64,000 bases of DNA from Armillaria gallica (GCA_037576215.1 JBANDB010000002.1:3658001-3722000), one strand, 5' to 3'; shown: positions 12,957 to 27,200, counted from the first letter of the stretch. Notes: generated by a model from the sequence alone, not told the origin. Numbers and translations: made by a program.

Positions 12957-14980
12957 GGGGGCCTTTACGAATACTTACCTATCGCAGACTTGGGTCGAGG
13001 GGAATGGTTCGTAGGCTAATTGTTGATTTCTGCACACGGATGTCGACACGAAAGTGATCAGAGCCATATTGATTCGGGTGCCTCGGGTGTGAATGATCGA
13101 TGTCTTTTTTCACTTTCCGTTCTCCCCCCTGACAAACCGTATGCTGTGGCAGTGTATGTGAATGCTCAAAGTCATCATTTGGACACACCATTTGTTCGCA
13201 GATACGGAGCTCCGATGAGTGACTACATGCACATGGGGAAGGAAAGAGAAGACACACCCTCTTATTCATTCTGCCCTGACTTCGACTACCCAGTTTCAAG
13301 ATAATTTTTTACTTGAACTCTACTTCTCCTGCCTAATCAGGAACTAAACGGAAAGGCCCTCGGATGGTAAATCCGTTCTGCAACGTTGTCTGTGCTTGGT
13401 CATGAGGACCCCGAGTCGGGTGGACGGGGATAGTGAGGCGTCTGGTAAAGGTGAGTAGAGCTGGCCGGAAGGTGGGGGAGGAAATAGGAAGAAAGGAAAT
13501 CATTGCATAGATATGAAAGGCCTTTATATACCGTACGATAAGGGATAAGGGGCTGTGTGTTCTTGCACAGATAACCATGATAACAATACTGGCGTCGAGG
13601 CATTATCTTAGATTCGCACGTGTGGGTATGTGTTGACGTGAAGCGGGACCGGTGCATCTGTGTACTCTATATAGCGCATCCGCTAAGAGATCACCTCCAA
13701 TATTGACGCCGCTCCCATGGGGTTTCATGCACATGGCTCGTGAATTAGGGAACCGTTGCCGTACTTGAGTGCCACAGCTCGTTAATCCATTGCAGTAGAT
13801 CTAGAATGTCTCCTTGTATATGCTCTTGAGTAAATGCCGCCCACGACAATCCATAAAAATAAAGAAAATCCCTGTACCCAATGAAAGCGTAAGGAGAGAA
13901 TCAGAGCAACTACATCAAGGGTCCAGGGCTGGACTAACGCCTTGGAAGGAATAAACATGTCCCAGAATTACAGATGACGGAGAATTGGTAGAATATGCAA
14001 ATGTTAGAGACACACAGCCTAGGGAACTTTTTGACTTATAGAAACAGAGAAGCGCTAAATTGTATGTGAGAACGAAGCAGAAGAACGCTGATAATATGAA
14101 TGCTCGCAGGACGAATGATGTCGGCCCGAAGGAAAATGGGAATAAAGAACCTGTTGCTAGGAGCGTACGTACCCAGTTGGGAGATAGAAGGGCTTGGGCG
14201 CCCCAATCTGATAACATGACAGAAAATGTACATACAGCGTAAAGTGAGTAAGTATTATATATCTTGGTGAGATCTCGTATGGTAGATCTCGGGCGCTTCC
14301 GAGATGGTGGCTGTAAACAGGAACAAACTGTAGAAAGAACGCTCGGAGCTTGCATCAAACTTGAAGACATAACACCGTTGCAACTTGCTGAGCTTTGTTG
14401 CTTCGTGGTTCACTTCATGCGATTGTACGAATTCATTATTTGCACCCAAGTCTCCAAGGTGTCAGAGGCAATGTCATGTTGAAACACAACTGCAAAAGAA
14501 AATAATTTCCAGAGGAAAGCCTAGATGTGCCTGAGGGCGGAAGCGGATATAAAAGTTGTGTTTCTTCTGCAAATCATGTTGAGGGAATAACAAGGAACCT
14601 GCTATAATTGGATGAGTTTCGGACTCAAAGCTCGGGACAAAGATGAAATTCGGCAAATTGTGTCCGAACCCGGATCGGAAACTGACCGAAAGCGGAATAT
14701 GATAATCGAGGTGTCCCGGGTCCGCATGCTACGGACCGCTGGGTGTAAACAGTGGTATAGCCAGTCACTAGCTATTTCCAGTCGAGGCTATTTGGAGTTG
14801 CTCTTTTCCCTGGTTCCTCCTTGCCATCGTTGACGAAGCCGCTCCTTCGCTCGTCTTCGTCGTCTTCGTCGTCAACGCCGTCGAGGTCGTCATCTCCGGC
14901 GTCGCCTCTGCTTGGTATCTATTACGTCCGTACGTCCGAACGTTACTTTGCCCTCGGCCGCTACCGTTCTGGTTGGTTTC
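12957..14980. other. 2 kb intergenic region, no gene supported
   Basis: Only short overlapping frames on both strands. A CGT/TTC-rich simple repeat (about 14850-14885) lies just before the GATA-factor coding region and could be either untranslated leader or an unrecognised first exon. Long upstream regions are usual for global regulators of the AreA type. Confidence 0.45.
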
Positions 14981-17900
14981 ATGCTTTTCACTGTTCCGGA
15001 CGACGCAGACGCTCATTCTGCACAGGAAGTAGCATCGACGAGACCGTTGCTACCCCCAATGCGGGGCTTCATGGATACATCATTCTCCCGGTCATGGTCG
15101 CCGGCCAGTCGGCCAACCGTGAATACATCCATATCCAATGGCCATCCATCTCTATCGACTTCATCCGAGAACAGTCCCCATCTCGGGTCAGTGCCGCCAT
15201 CGACGCAGTCGTCACCATGGGCACCTAATGCGCCTCTTGCGCCAACGCAGTCTTCCTCCCACTTCCTTCTCTCTTCCAGTCCGCGCAACTCGCTTACATC
15301 AGAACAGAGCAACGCAGTCAATTCCTTACCGCCAGAGTGGAGCAATATCTTTTCTGCTCCCCTCAATCCGGCAGTTTTGCGACGCTGGCCGCGAACGGCG
15401 TCCTGGGCCCTGTGTCCCCGCCTCTTCCAGGCCATTCCGCGAGTTTGCCCACGAACCCTTTCCATGCCAACTTTCCTCCGCCAAATTCTCGACCACGACT
15501 CCCTAATATCGATGTTACAGGCCAGCCAAGCGCTACAGGACAGTGGTCTGAGGCGTCTGTCTCTTATACTTCCCCCTCCAACATGTCTTCCCGACCGTCT
15601 CTCCCACGCTCAACCTCTTCTTTGAGCAATGCTGCTGCTAAATCCAAAGCTTCTGCAAGCGTTGGTACATCTTCGAAGCTGTCGCGACAGAGCGACAATG
15701 TCCCTAGACATCCCAACTTCAGTGACGAACGTCGTCGTTCGGCCGGTCGAAACGTCCTAGTTAACGCAATTCCTATAGGTCGTACAGATGGCGGCCCCGT
15801 GTCCCCCAATTTCGACTCTGTGCCCAATGGTCGGTCTGGCGCACTGAATTCGCCGCTGGACTATTCTGTAGGACTTTCATTCCCAGGTGAGCGTTCAAAT
15901 ACGAGACTCCCCCCCTCCCTATGGATGTCTCCGGCTTCCACCGCCCCAGTAACCTCTACGATGCATGATTCGCTAAATCGTCCCCCAATATCTGCTGCCA
16001 CAGACTCTTCAACTTCCAGCCGGTCGGCATTCCCTCAGTCACCCATCTCACCCGCCTCTCCGTCTGATTCTAAATCCACGTTCTTCTCCGATATTCTGTC
16101 AGATGGGATATTTGGACCACAGGGATCACAGGCTGCCAGCCCTTTCACCTCACCTCCAATGTCCGGTTCACCGGATTTACTTCCTTCTAGTATACCAGAC
16201 CAAGATCCCGAGCAGTTGGCCAAAGACGACCCTCTCGCGACCCAAGTCTGGAAAATGTATGCACGAACGAAGGCAACTTTACCTCATGCGCAGCGGATGG
16301 AGAACCTCACCTGGCGGATGATGGCGCTGGCCTTGAAGAAGAAGAAGGAAGAAGAAGACAGGGAGAAGCAGAGTCCTGTATCGGTTAAGACTGAAGTGAC
16401 GTCTCCCTCTGAGCTCGGACAGCATGCATCCTCGGAAACTCCTGGAGAGACTAAAGAGCCTGATGAACGTGGGCGAAGAATCGATAAAGGGAAGGCCAAA
16501 GTACGAGTCGTGGGCTTCGACGGAGCCAATCAGGATGGTGAAGAACAAGAGTGGGTTCCATTTTACCTGTGGTCCTGAGTCGTATTTAAAGTTATTTAAT
16601 TAGTGTCATTCCTATGGATTGGAGATCAATAAGCCGATCCAGATCTCGGATATCCATGGATTGGCGACCAGCCAGTCGTTCACGTTCGCGGCCGCCTGAA
16701 TCTGCGGACACGTTTGAAGGCATGATGATGGCACCATTCGAATCTCGTTTTGCGTTTCCAACAATAGGTCATGGATCATTACCTGATTCGTTTAAGGTGC
16801 CCTCTTCAAAGCTTACAGGTGCATCAATGCTTTCGGCTACACGACGTAGTCCCCCCCAGAGGAGCACCGAGCTTCCTTCTGTTTACGAAGAACATGCTGA
16901 TTCAGATTCGCGGTATTTAAACAATCTCAACTTCAATCATCCTATGTCGAACTTTGATTCCCCCGCCTTCGGCCCCTCCTCTCTTCCATCCTTCGGTCTT
17001 CATGGCCTCCCCCGTCTGCCGTCTGGCAACTCTCCAGAGCCTTCTTTCCCTAGACACGTTCGCAAGACGAGCTTTGACCACACGGTATCCAAAGACAACA
17101 TCCTCTCGGGGCTGAAAGGTCGACATCAAGTCAATGGAAAACCTCTCTCTCCAGATAGCTTAGCGGGCACGAAACGCCCTGCGGATGCTCCTCATGCCGA
17201 AAGTATGCTTCGTGCTGATCCTTCCGACGTCGAGGGTACCCTGTTACCCAACTCCCACTCGCTAGCGCAGGAGGGCTCCACAAACGACAATTTCGAAAGC
17301 TCCAGTCCGTTTCCTACCTCCTCATTCCATTTCTCATTCCCACCCTACGACGGTATGTTCGATATCCCGGGTGCCGGAGCTTCGGGGGACATCACTCCTA
17401 TGCTCCCTTCTGCCGACGGAAGCAATACAGGTGAAGGTCAATACCATCGCTCCACAAGATCTTCTATTAGCGGAGCGCCATTCCACCCTGGCTCTGTCGG
17501 CTCTACGGGGGAAGGTCTATCAACGTCATCTGCTCTGGCTGATAAGTTTGGTCAGTTGAATGCCAGTAATGATGATTCGACCCTGGACTATCAGCTAATG
17601 CGATTAGTATACCCTACTTTGGACCAATCGGGATCTATGTCACAGAGTCCATACACGCACGTGGATCCAACGCAGATTCTCAATGTCGGGGATGGATATC
17701 CAGCGTTTCATGCTAGCCCTTCAAGTGATGGCTGGGGTGGCGGGGTTGGCTCGAGTTCGAACGCTTCACCAGAGCCTTATAATGCGTCAAATGCATCCAC
17801 ACCGCCTTCAGCAGAGGGTGTTGCAGAGGGAATGCGAGGTACAGGCAGGAAGTACATTTCTCTGAAGGGAGGGGACCACCAGAGGAAGAAGTCATTGCCT

Positions 17901-18562
17901 GGTACTGTAACATCACCGAAACTGGGGTTGCGATCATCAACTAGCACACCTGATCTTTCGGACAACCGAGATGGGGCTAATGGGAAAGGTGGAGATGGCG
18001 ACACTCCGACGCTATGTACAAATTGCCAGACAACTAATACGCCATTATGGCGGAGAGACCCTGAAGGGCAGCCGCTTTGTGCGTTCTTTCGCCATCCTTG
18101 TGTTTTTTTTACCCTCTGACCGTACTAACGACTATCTTTCCTAGGTAATGCTTGTGGCCTATTTTATGTAAGTGCTAGTGATGGATGTGGGCTCTGGCAC
18201 TAACGTCTTTGCAGAAACTCCATGGTGTTGTACGACCGCTCTCGTTGAAGACGGATGTAATCAAGAAGAGGTGTGTCTCCTACCGTCGTTTCCCTGACAA
18301 AGCTTTCTCATTGGTCATGAAAAGGAATCGAGCTTCGGGCGCACCTAGTAGTAGCTCCCGAAAAGGTTCAGGTCTAACGAAGATTGCATCTTCTACGACA
18401 CGACCGCGGTCATCTTCGAACGCGGCGACTTCTGGACTGAATGGGACTCCTCGAGTACAGTCCAGCCGAGCAAATTCGTCTGGAGGAAGTTCGCTTGCAA
18501 TGAAACGGCAGCGACGGACTTCTACCAGCATGCAGACGTCGACGTCCCGTAAGGGAGACTAG
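14981..18562 (+). CDS. AreA/NIT2-like GATA transcription factor (frameshift near 15375)
   Basis: A nuclear regulator that, in the AreA/NIT2 family, activates nitrogen-catabolic genes when preferred nitrogen is scarce. The long N-terminal part is Ser/Pro-rich. Around 16230-16340 is the conserved fungal AreA-type helix (QVWKMYARTKATLPHAQRM, ENLTWRMMALALKKK). An intron of about 54 nt ending near 16608 joins to MDWRSISRSRSR. The zinc finger is CTNC-X17-CNAC with WRRDPEGQPLC and the basic tail VVRPLSLKTDVIKKR, split by three introns (after QPL, after GLFY and after IKKR). The stop is at 18560-18562. At the TTTT run 15375-15378 the frame shifts: IFSAPLNPAV continues as FATLAANGVLGP in the next frame, so one T seems to be missing. 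The start at 14981 is the first in-frame ATG and is uncertain. Confidence 0.85.
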
Positions 18563-18985
18563 TGGGCATCAATTGTTGCGCGTATATCTACTGTTTTCCA
18601 TTCCATTGACTCCACTCTCTCTGATGTTTGTTTGCGAATACGCATGAATTAGTGCATGTTGAATTTAGATGTACTAGTAGTATCTTGCATATATGTTACC
18701 ATTTCATGCTCAATTACCTATATATGTGTACACATGGGTACCTAGATGTCATAAATGTTTCGACGATTCAGAGGGTATACAATTTTGAGATGAGTTGGAT
18801 GCTGCTCAATGCAATTATGATCCGGCAACCAAGGTAACGGCGTGACGGCAACGTCTGCATGCTCGGCAGTCACGTCCAAGTCGAAATTGCAGCAGAGCTC
18901 TCATATACCACAATCCTAACCAGTCTTCTCATCGTTGTCCACGCTGGCCTCCATTTTCCGTCAACATGCAGCGCCTTCGCGCACG
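18563..18985. other. Intergenic, no gene seen
   Basis: About 420 bp between two plus-strand genes. The first half is AT-rich 3' flank; the second half is the likely promoter of the Arf-GEF gene. No specific element was identified. Confidence 0.4.
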
Positions 18986-21900
18986 ATGTCGCCCTCAACC
19001 GCGTTTTCGAATGGCCTGCAACCAGTGGGCCCTGATATGACGGCCTCCAGGGAAGAACGAGTGTCGCGTACTGACTTGGACTTTGAGCAGGCATTGCGCA
19101 CAGAAGGCACTTTTATGCTCAAGGAAGGTCTCGACGTCAATGCTCTTGGCCTCGAGAGCCCGGCGCCTACAACCAGGACCTTTCATTCACCACGCCCGCC
19201 TCCCAAGTCTAGTACACAACCAGCGACTCCAACTATCGTGCCACCTACGCCATCTCCTGTGGCAGGTCCGTCATCTTCTATCAGGGTTGTTAGCCCACCA
19301 TCATCATCGTCGCTGTCGTCGGGCGACATTTTCTTCGATAGCAACGATATTGACCACCAAGTCAAACGTCGCTCTATGTATCGATCACCAGGGACCTCGA
19401 GCAGCCCTGATTTGGCGACACTGCTACGGAAGACCAAAGAGAAGGGTGGTAGTACACCCAATGCCCAGCACAAAATGGAGAAACGACGCGAATGTGCTCC
19501 CTCTTTACCTGATCGGGGAGGTAATGGTCGCCAGCGTTCTTCGACTGCCCTTCCTCCTGCTCAGCCCTCACCGGCAGTAGTCTCCGTTAAGAAAAACAAG
19601 CTACACCGTGCGCCACCGACAGAGAGTAGTTCCATGGATTGGATCATGGCCCAAATGGTGAACGAGTCTTCGCCGAAAGTGAGTGATCCCAGACCGTCTA
19701 CACTCACATCTAAGCCTTATCTGTAGCCGGTGAAGTCGTCTGTACGAGCCAGGACGAGCGCATTTTTGGGCAAGATGCTGGGAGCTTCAGGAACTGTAAG
19801 AGAACGATCTGTACGACGTTCTTTTGGCATAGCATTCTTATATTACTAACTATTCGGTTAGAAGACGGACGCCAGCTCTCCCAGCAGTTCATCTTCGCTG
19901 TTCCAACCCCTGACACCTCCTGTGCCGCCGATACCGTCTGAATATCAACGCTCCACGCCTGTGGGTTCCCCTATAGCGGACGTTTTTACATCGTCACCTA
20001 AAGAGTCTACATCCGGACCGTCTCCATCCCCAACTTCTAGTAAACCTTTGCCCCCTATTATGGGACAGCCGGCGGACCTCGACGACGATCAATCGATGGT
20101 ACTCGTCGAACGAATGACTCAAACACCGTCACCCGACAAGACTCAAAGCAAGGGAACAGCGGGTGCATTTAGCAAACGCCGAAGCATGAGTGTTGGTGAT
20201 GCAGAGTTCAAGAGGTCTTTAACGGCCCCAACTGAAAAATCGCCCATGTCCAAGACACCAGAAACGAAACGAGGTGCAGGCGCAGGCGACCCTTTCAATG
20301 GGATTTTGAATGATTTCAAAGGTGAACTTTCTCAGCTGGAATCGACTTCTAATCCATTGGATCTTCGTGATCCTTCAACTCCTGGCCGTCGAGCTGCATA
20401 TTTAAGATCGAAGACTGACAGTCCTGTTTCTTCTGGTCGTTCAGACACATCAACACTTAAGCATTCTTCGTTAACTGCGCCTACGTTGACCCTCCAATTG
20501 GATGAACCAGAAGAAAGCAAAACAAATTTTCTGTCTCCGTCTCCCATCGTTCCGCCGCGCACATCTTCCCTACAAATGCCTACTCGTTCAGGCATAGGCC
20601 CAACTTCATTTGGCTCCCCGAGAGGACGTGGTTCAAGCCCATTGCGAGGAACTCCTGGATCTCGAGGCTTGCGTGGCATGCATCGTTCAACGGCTTCGAG
20701 TTCTGAGCCATCCTTGATACCCGACGGGGATGTTGCTCGTATAAGTAAGCCACACATGTTGTCCTCCTTCGTCATTTGACTTGCAAGATACAGTTTCTCG
20801 TGCGCCAGCTAATTCGCAACAAGACTTGACCGTCTACGATCTCTCTCTTTCTCGCTACCCTTCTTCAAGCCACTCTCCTGCTCGGGGAGACGACCCGACT
20901 GATATTGAGAGTAGAGCCAAAGACCTAGCCACTCGGTGTTGGCATGAAGATGAAGAATTCTTGGCCAAAGATAAAATTGCCGAATGGCTCGGTGGCACGT
21001 AAGCCGTTAAAATGTCTCGAAATAAATTCAGAATGAAATAAAGCAATTGTCCAGTGGTCGGATCAACAAGCTTGCGTTGCAAAATTATGTCGACTTCTTT
21101 AGTTTTGCAGGCCTTCGCCTCGACGTCGCCTTCAGGTGCGTATATCACGTTTCAACATTGCGTCATACTAATCATTGAGTAGACAATTTTGTTCAAAACT
21201 ATATCTGAAGGGTGAAACGCAACAGGTTGATCGAATTCTAGAAGAATTCAGTAGGCGTTATTGGGATTGCAATCCTGGCGGAGTCTATGGAGGCGCCAGT
21301 ACGTCACGACGTTTTTAATGGTGACTAAAATTCTGCTAACTATTTTCAAGATATTGTCCATGCAGTCTCTTATTCTTTGCTGTTGTTGAATACTGACTTA
21401 CATGTCGCTGATTTGACCACACGCATGTCGAGGAACCAATTTGTGCGAAACACCCTTACTGCAGTTCAAACCCAATTGTCACCCAATACCACTGCTCAAG
21501 GGTCATCCCCCGACTTGGTCAATGAAGATGGCAACCAAAGCATACGTGGAGCGTCCTCCGAGCATACCGATAAACACCGTTCCAAGCGGAGTGATAGTAT
21601 AACGAGCTGGAATAGCGTATCCCGAGACACTGTACTGTCGTCCCCTGCTTTTTCCGTCGCTAGTACGCAGGTAACCACGCCCGGGGAGTCGTCCAATGAC
21701 ATTAATGCACAGGACGTCAAGCTTCCCAATCCTATCATAATGTATGGACGCGGCTGGGAAGCTGATATGGAAAACTTACTAAAGGTAATGAGAGCATTTT
21801 ATAGTTTGACTAGAGTTGGTTTACGAAAGTTTTTTGTACAGGAAATGTATAACGCCATCAAGAGCAATCAAATTTTGCAGCCACTTAGTGGTCGGTCTTC

Positions 21901-23556
21901 GATGTCATCTCTAAGTCCAGGATCTACGATGCTACGGAATCGTAGTTTGCGGGGTGGTCAATCTGATCGACTAGCGACCCTTAAACGGGGAAGCATACGC
22001 GGTCTGCAATCGATCTTGAATCACAATGGGGTTAGTCCCTATAGCAGCAACAGTAGCATTGATGGTCGTGTTAGCCCTTCGCCTAGTTTTGCAACATCTG
22101 CTCATGAGGTGAATTTTTATGTCGCTTCTCTTTGAGTCGACGTTGACAACCTTACAGGGGATGTACGGATCAAGCTCGTCCTTCTTACAGCCTACATTAG
22201 GCTTCGCCCACAACTTGTCGCATACTATCATCCGAGAGGCAAAAGAAGACGACGACAGAAGCATACACAGCGAACGTTCGGATTCCACGACTATCAGTAT
22301 ATCTGACGAGGAATTGGCCCTTCTTGGAGCGCCCTGGGCTAAGGAGGGCATGCTATGCCGAAAGCAGTATTGGGAATCCACCGGAAAGCGGGCGAAGGAT
22401 AAGAGCTGGCTAGACGTATTTGTCGTCATTCAACGGGGAGAGCTCAATATGTTTACGTTTGGTGAAAACGGACCCGCAGGGTCGGGGGTCTTTGGTGGAG
22501 GTAATTGGCTGGTGAGTTTTGGATTCATCTCGTCGCTTCGTACTGCTCACATCCTGTCAAGGCCAACGCCAACGCTGTTGGTCGCGTGCATCTCACACAT
22601 TCTCTGGCTCACGCTCTTCCTCCTCCTGGATACAACCGAGATCGACCATACTGTATGGTTTTGACGTTATCTGACGGTGGTGTGTACTTCTTCCAAGCAG
22701 GCACAGAAGAGCTAGTAAACGAATGGGTCTCTACGTGCAATTATTGGGCTGCTCGGACGAGTAAGGAGCCACTTGCCGGAGGTGTGTCCAATATGGAGTA
22801 TGGTTGGAATCGTGTGACAGATCCCATACATGGTCGATCTCATTCTGATACCGAGTCAACGAAAGACGACTCTATGAGTGTCATGAGCGGTCGAAGCTCT
22901 CATAGCAGATTTGGCGGTTGGCGCGATGGTGCCTCTACTGTCCGAGCTTCTCGTTCACCTTGGGCCGACCGCGTTTACATCAACGAGTGGAAACCGCCAC
23001 TCCCACCGACTGTCTCAAGTGAACACGACGAGGAGACTCAGATGGAGGCCTTGAAAAAGCATGTAGAGTCCATGAAGAAAGACTTGAAAAAGCACAATGA
23101 ACTGCGAGAGCCTATGCTTGCTTTGGTGAGTGGTCTATATCTATACCTGTTGAATGAACGCTTAGCAGTATATTCCCTAGTATCAAGCCCGGACAACGAA
23201 TGTGGTCAAGGCACAGAGTAATTGGGAAAAGAAGTCCAGATATCTGCTGACAGAGATAGTGAAGTACGAATTGTATATCGATTCGCTACAGGCTGCTATG
23301 TCTCTCAGGCTTAAGAAGAGGGGAGAGAAAGGTACGTCGAATTAGGCTACCTCGTTCATGCAAAGGAGCTCATATATCTATGAACACAGCCTTAGAACGA
23401 GCGTTAAATGGTGTAGAGGAGTCGGGCTCAAAAAAATGGAAGGGACCTGAAGGGACGATTCAGGAGGACGACGAACCTAACACTCCTGGGCCTGAATATT
23501 TTACGTCAAAGTCTCATCATAGGGAAACGGCAGATGGAGGAGCTGGCGACGATTGA
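18986..23556 (+). CDS. Arf guanine-nucleotide exchange factor, Sec7-PH (Syt1/Yel1/EFA6-like)
   Basis: Promotes GDP release from Arf GTPases at the plasma membrane or trans-Golgi, controlling vesicle budding and polarity. The N-terminal half is disordered and Ser/Pro-rich. The Sec7 domain (about 20930-21420) reads EFLAKDKIAEWLGG, then LDVAFRQFCSKLYLKGETQQ and VDRILEEFSRRYWDCNP, then SYSLLLLNTDLHVADL; its exons join in phase across introns at 21000 and about 21136. A PH domain follows (EGMLCRKQYWE...RAKDKSWLDVFVVIQRGEL; YFFQAGTEELVNEWVSTCNYWAA), then a coiled coil (ALKKHVESMKKDLKKHNELREPMLAL...NWEKKSRYLLTEIVKYELYIDSLQ). This Sec7-PH-coiled-coil order is that of EFA6/PSD and fungal Syt1/Yel1. 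The glutamic-finger position after WLGG seems to lack Glu. The stop is at 23554-23556. Confidence 0.9.
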
Positions 23557-24297
23557 TAGTTAGATATGTTTTATGTATGCGCGTGCCTTTTGTGTTTTGA
23601 TTTCTTCATTGCTACCTATACCGTACTGATACCATTTGGATATATATATTTCTCTTTCTCCTGGGCTTTATTTGTTGTAATTTTTGATAATTATTTGATA
23701 GTTTTACAGGCAAACGGTACTCATGCACTGACTCAGATGCGCGTAGGTAACTGTTAGCATATGGAATAAGAAGCAAGTGCCCTGACGATTGAACCGCGAG
23801 GTAGAATTCGGAGCAAATTCGGAGAGACCTGGACCAACAGAGGGACCCAGTACACATATTTGATATGTAGATACTCCCATGAGGCTTTCATCTAGGCTGT
23901 GGTACGACAATGTGAGGCCTTGAAAAGTTGACGATTGCATTGCTGGGGCACATCTTCGGGAGATAGATGAGGCATAGCTATATCCACGTAAGCCGAAGGA
24001 TGCCAAGACGCGATGCCAAGTTAATGCTGGTTCTCTGTCTTTCTTGTGTTGAAGCATCGCAGATGAGATGCATGTATTATGGTGTCAATCTATTTTTTCT
24101 GAAGAACGTGGAGGTTGGTATTGCTTTTGTTTATTATATATTTGTCAGATATTAAATAATTGACATAGCGGCACCTACCCTGCATCCATATTGAGCAGTT
24201 TCCGGCCGAAATGCTCGTGTCCTGCCTCCTTCCTCTTTCTCTGTTCCCTTGACTTTCCTCCTTGTCTTCAATCTGGCGCCCCCTTGACGAAGACGAC
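23557..24297. other. Intergenic, no gene seen
   Basis: AT-rich 3' flank of the Arf-GEF gene followed by the upstream region of the oxysterol-binding protein gene. The pyrimidine-rich stretch at about 24190-24260 is typical of sequence just upstream of fungal start sites. Confidence 0.4.
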
Positions 24298-27200
24298 ATG
24301 TCTTCTCCTTCCCTCTCAACCAAGCCGTCAGTAATGTCTTCCAACCAGGGCACAAGTACCAGCAGTACCAACAGCAGTATGTTTCACTTGCCTTCTGCGT
24401 CGTTTGTGTTCACCCTATCGTACCTTTACAGGCGTCGAAGAACCGCTCTACCAGGTCAAGCTTTTGTCGGCTCTTCGCAGTGGTAGTCGCCTACCTCGTC
24501 CTCTCATGACTGTCGACACTGACGGCTGCTTGCAGGCGACCCCGCATTAATCCATCCATTTCTCGCCGAGATTGGCAAAGACAAACGTAAATCGACTGAA
24601 GAAAACTTCGACACAGGTGCAGCAGCGTTGCATCTCGCAGTGAGATGCGCTTCAGGTGTGTTGCTGCCGCTATTGTACGAGAATCGCAAACTTACCTGTC
24701 GTAGTTGCGACCGTAGCATTATTATTATCTCATCGAGCGATTTCTCCAAACGGCGTTCACCCTCCAGGTTCTGGAACAACCGCCTTGCATCTGGCATCGT
24801 CCTTAGGGCGTGTCGACATAGTCAATCTTCTATTGGAGCAGGAGGGCATAAATGACAGTCTCACAGACACCAATGGGAAGACTTGCACAGATGTAGCGAA
24901 AGGGCGTGATGTTATTCGTGTCATTGAAGGTTATTCGACTTCTAATCCTGTCTTGGGCGACTTGACGAGCGGTTTCCAGATTCCCGCGCATTTCTTAATG
25001 CATCATATCGCTCACTCTTGCACAGTTATATAATGTCTCCTCTGTCCGCTCCACCTTCCTCAGCTCTTCTTAGACTCCTAGAGACTCCTCGAGTGCGCTT
25101 CGTGAACCTTTCCTACCTTGATGACGACTCCGGCGTGTCACTGCTCCACGAGGCTGCAAGGCGCAAGGATTTACGCCTCATCGAATTGGCTGTCAGGTCT
25201 GGAGCAGACGTCTTTGTACGGAATCGACGGGGAAAGATGGCATATGAAGGGACTGGAAAGGATGATCGCGTTCGCGTGTTTCTGCGACAGTGTATGTTCG
25301 TTCTTTGGCATCGGGAGAAGTGAAGGCTAATTGTAACCTGCAGTCGCTAATCATGATAGCAGCTTAATTCAGGCTCCCTCATCTACCCAACCTCCTATTC
25401 TGAAGGGCTATCTCAACAAGTACACGAACGTTGCCAAGGGCTATAATACTCGTTGGTTTATCCTGGAAAATGGGGTTTTGTCATGTATGTAAATTGCTGT
25501 ATGTCGGTCTCCCTTGTCTCAACTCTCCGCACGTAGACTATCGCCATCAAGAAGATGAAAGCGTCGCTAGCCGTGGTTCCATATCGATGAAGACCGCTAT
25601 ACTCAAAATATCCGCAACCGACCGCCTACGCTTTGAGGTGCATTCTACCCCTTCCCGTGGACACCAGTCGGGTGTCCAGAAATGGTACATGAAAGCAAAC
25701 CATCCCGTGGAAGCATCCCGCTGGACACAATCGATTTCTAAGAGCATCGAGTGGCACAAACATGACAATGAAGGTCGAAGGAGTGGCGAGAGCGATGCCA
25801 GTGGCATCATTCCAAAATCTGTGACAGTTTCTTCATTGCATTCTCATTCACATTCCCGGAACGAAAGCACCAGACATAACAACTGGAGCGAGGGCGAGGC
25901 GCAGTCTCTAGCCAGTTCTCACAGGGGAAGCCCCAACGAACGAGGGGACGAAGATCTGGACAACGACGAGTCTTCAGCTTCGGAGTCCATCAGAAAGACA
26001 GTACCCTTTGACTCCAGTTTTGAATTGCACGGCAATTCAACGTCTGCACAAATGGAGTTGACGTCACAGCTGCTGTCCAACCTCGTTCTTCCCTCTGATG
26101 TATCTCAACGGACTGGTGATTTGCGAAATGCTTTGAAGGAGTCCTTTTCCATGGTACAAGGCATGTTGGATGAATATGTACAGATGGTCAAAGTTCGAGA
26201 AGAGTGGTTCCGAAAGCAGCTACAGAAGGAGAGAGACAAATCTACTCTATGGGAAGAGAGCTTTGCTACCGTTGTCAAAGAGGGGGAGAACCTCGAGAAG
26301 GAATTGCGTATCCGAAGCAGAAGGCGCGGCAGCCGCTTCTTTGACGCGGCTGAGGTATCTGGGACAGTAAAACAACGCCAGTCTTTCCTTTCTCCCTATC
26401 CACCCGTTATCGAGGAAAGTCCCAAACCCGCTCCAGAACTTTCTCAGATATTTTTGCAGGATAAAGACACGGCCGAAACGTCGCGGCGTTCGGAAACTAA
26501 TGACAGTGCTGTCCCTGCAACAACGCCGGAGGTCGAAAGTGCATTGGATACTGATGACGAGGACGAATTCTTTGATGCCATCGAATCAAACAATATACCC
26601 AACCTGATAATACCGGAATCTCTCGCCAGTCCAACACATTCAGAACTGTCCCTACCTCTTGACCTAACTGCACCCTACGCCGGATACAAAGATCTTCGTA
26701 CTTCACTGAACTTGGCGGATGAGCGTCCGAACACAAGTCTTTGGTCTGTACTCAAAAACAGTATCGGGAAGGACTTGACCAAAATCAGTTTTCCCGTCTT
26801 CTTTAACGAACCAACAAGTATGTTGCAACGGATGGTATGTCCGTGTAAAATTGTCATTTCTACCCTCTTCGTTAACATCCTGGGGCGGTGTAGGCCGAAG
26901 ACATGGAGTTTTCAGAATGTCGTGAGTACACGGTCAGTCTTTAATATTCTTGGTTGCTCTAACTGTGAGACTACAGTTGATGCTGCTGCCCGCGAGGAAG
27001 ATCCGATACTGCGGATTGCCTATGTAGCGGCTTTTGCCATTTCAAACTACTCGTCCACCATCGGTCGGATTGCCAAGCCTTTCAACCCTATGCTTGTGAG
27101 TTTACAATCGTTGATATACTTCATAGTGCTTAGTGCGTACAGAGCGAGACGTTCGAATATGTGCGATTCGATAAAGAGTATCGATACATATCTGAACAAG

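Noticed and set aside
15013..15465. 150-codon minus-strand frame opposite the GATA factor
   Set aside because: Composition mirrors the Ser/Pro-rich coding strand; no known motif.
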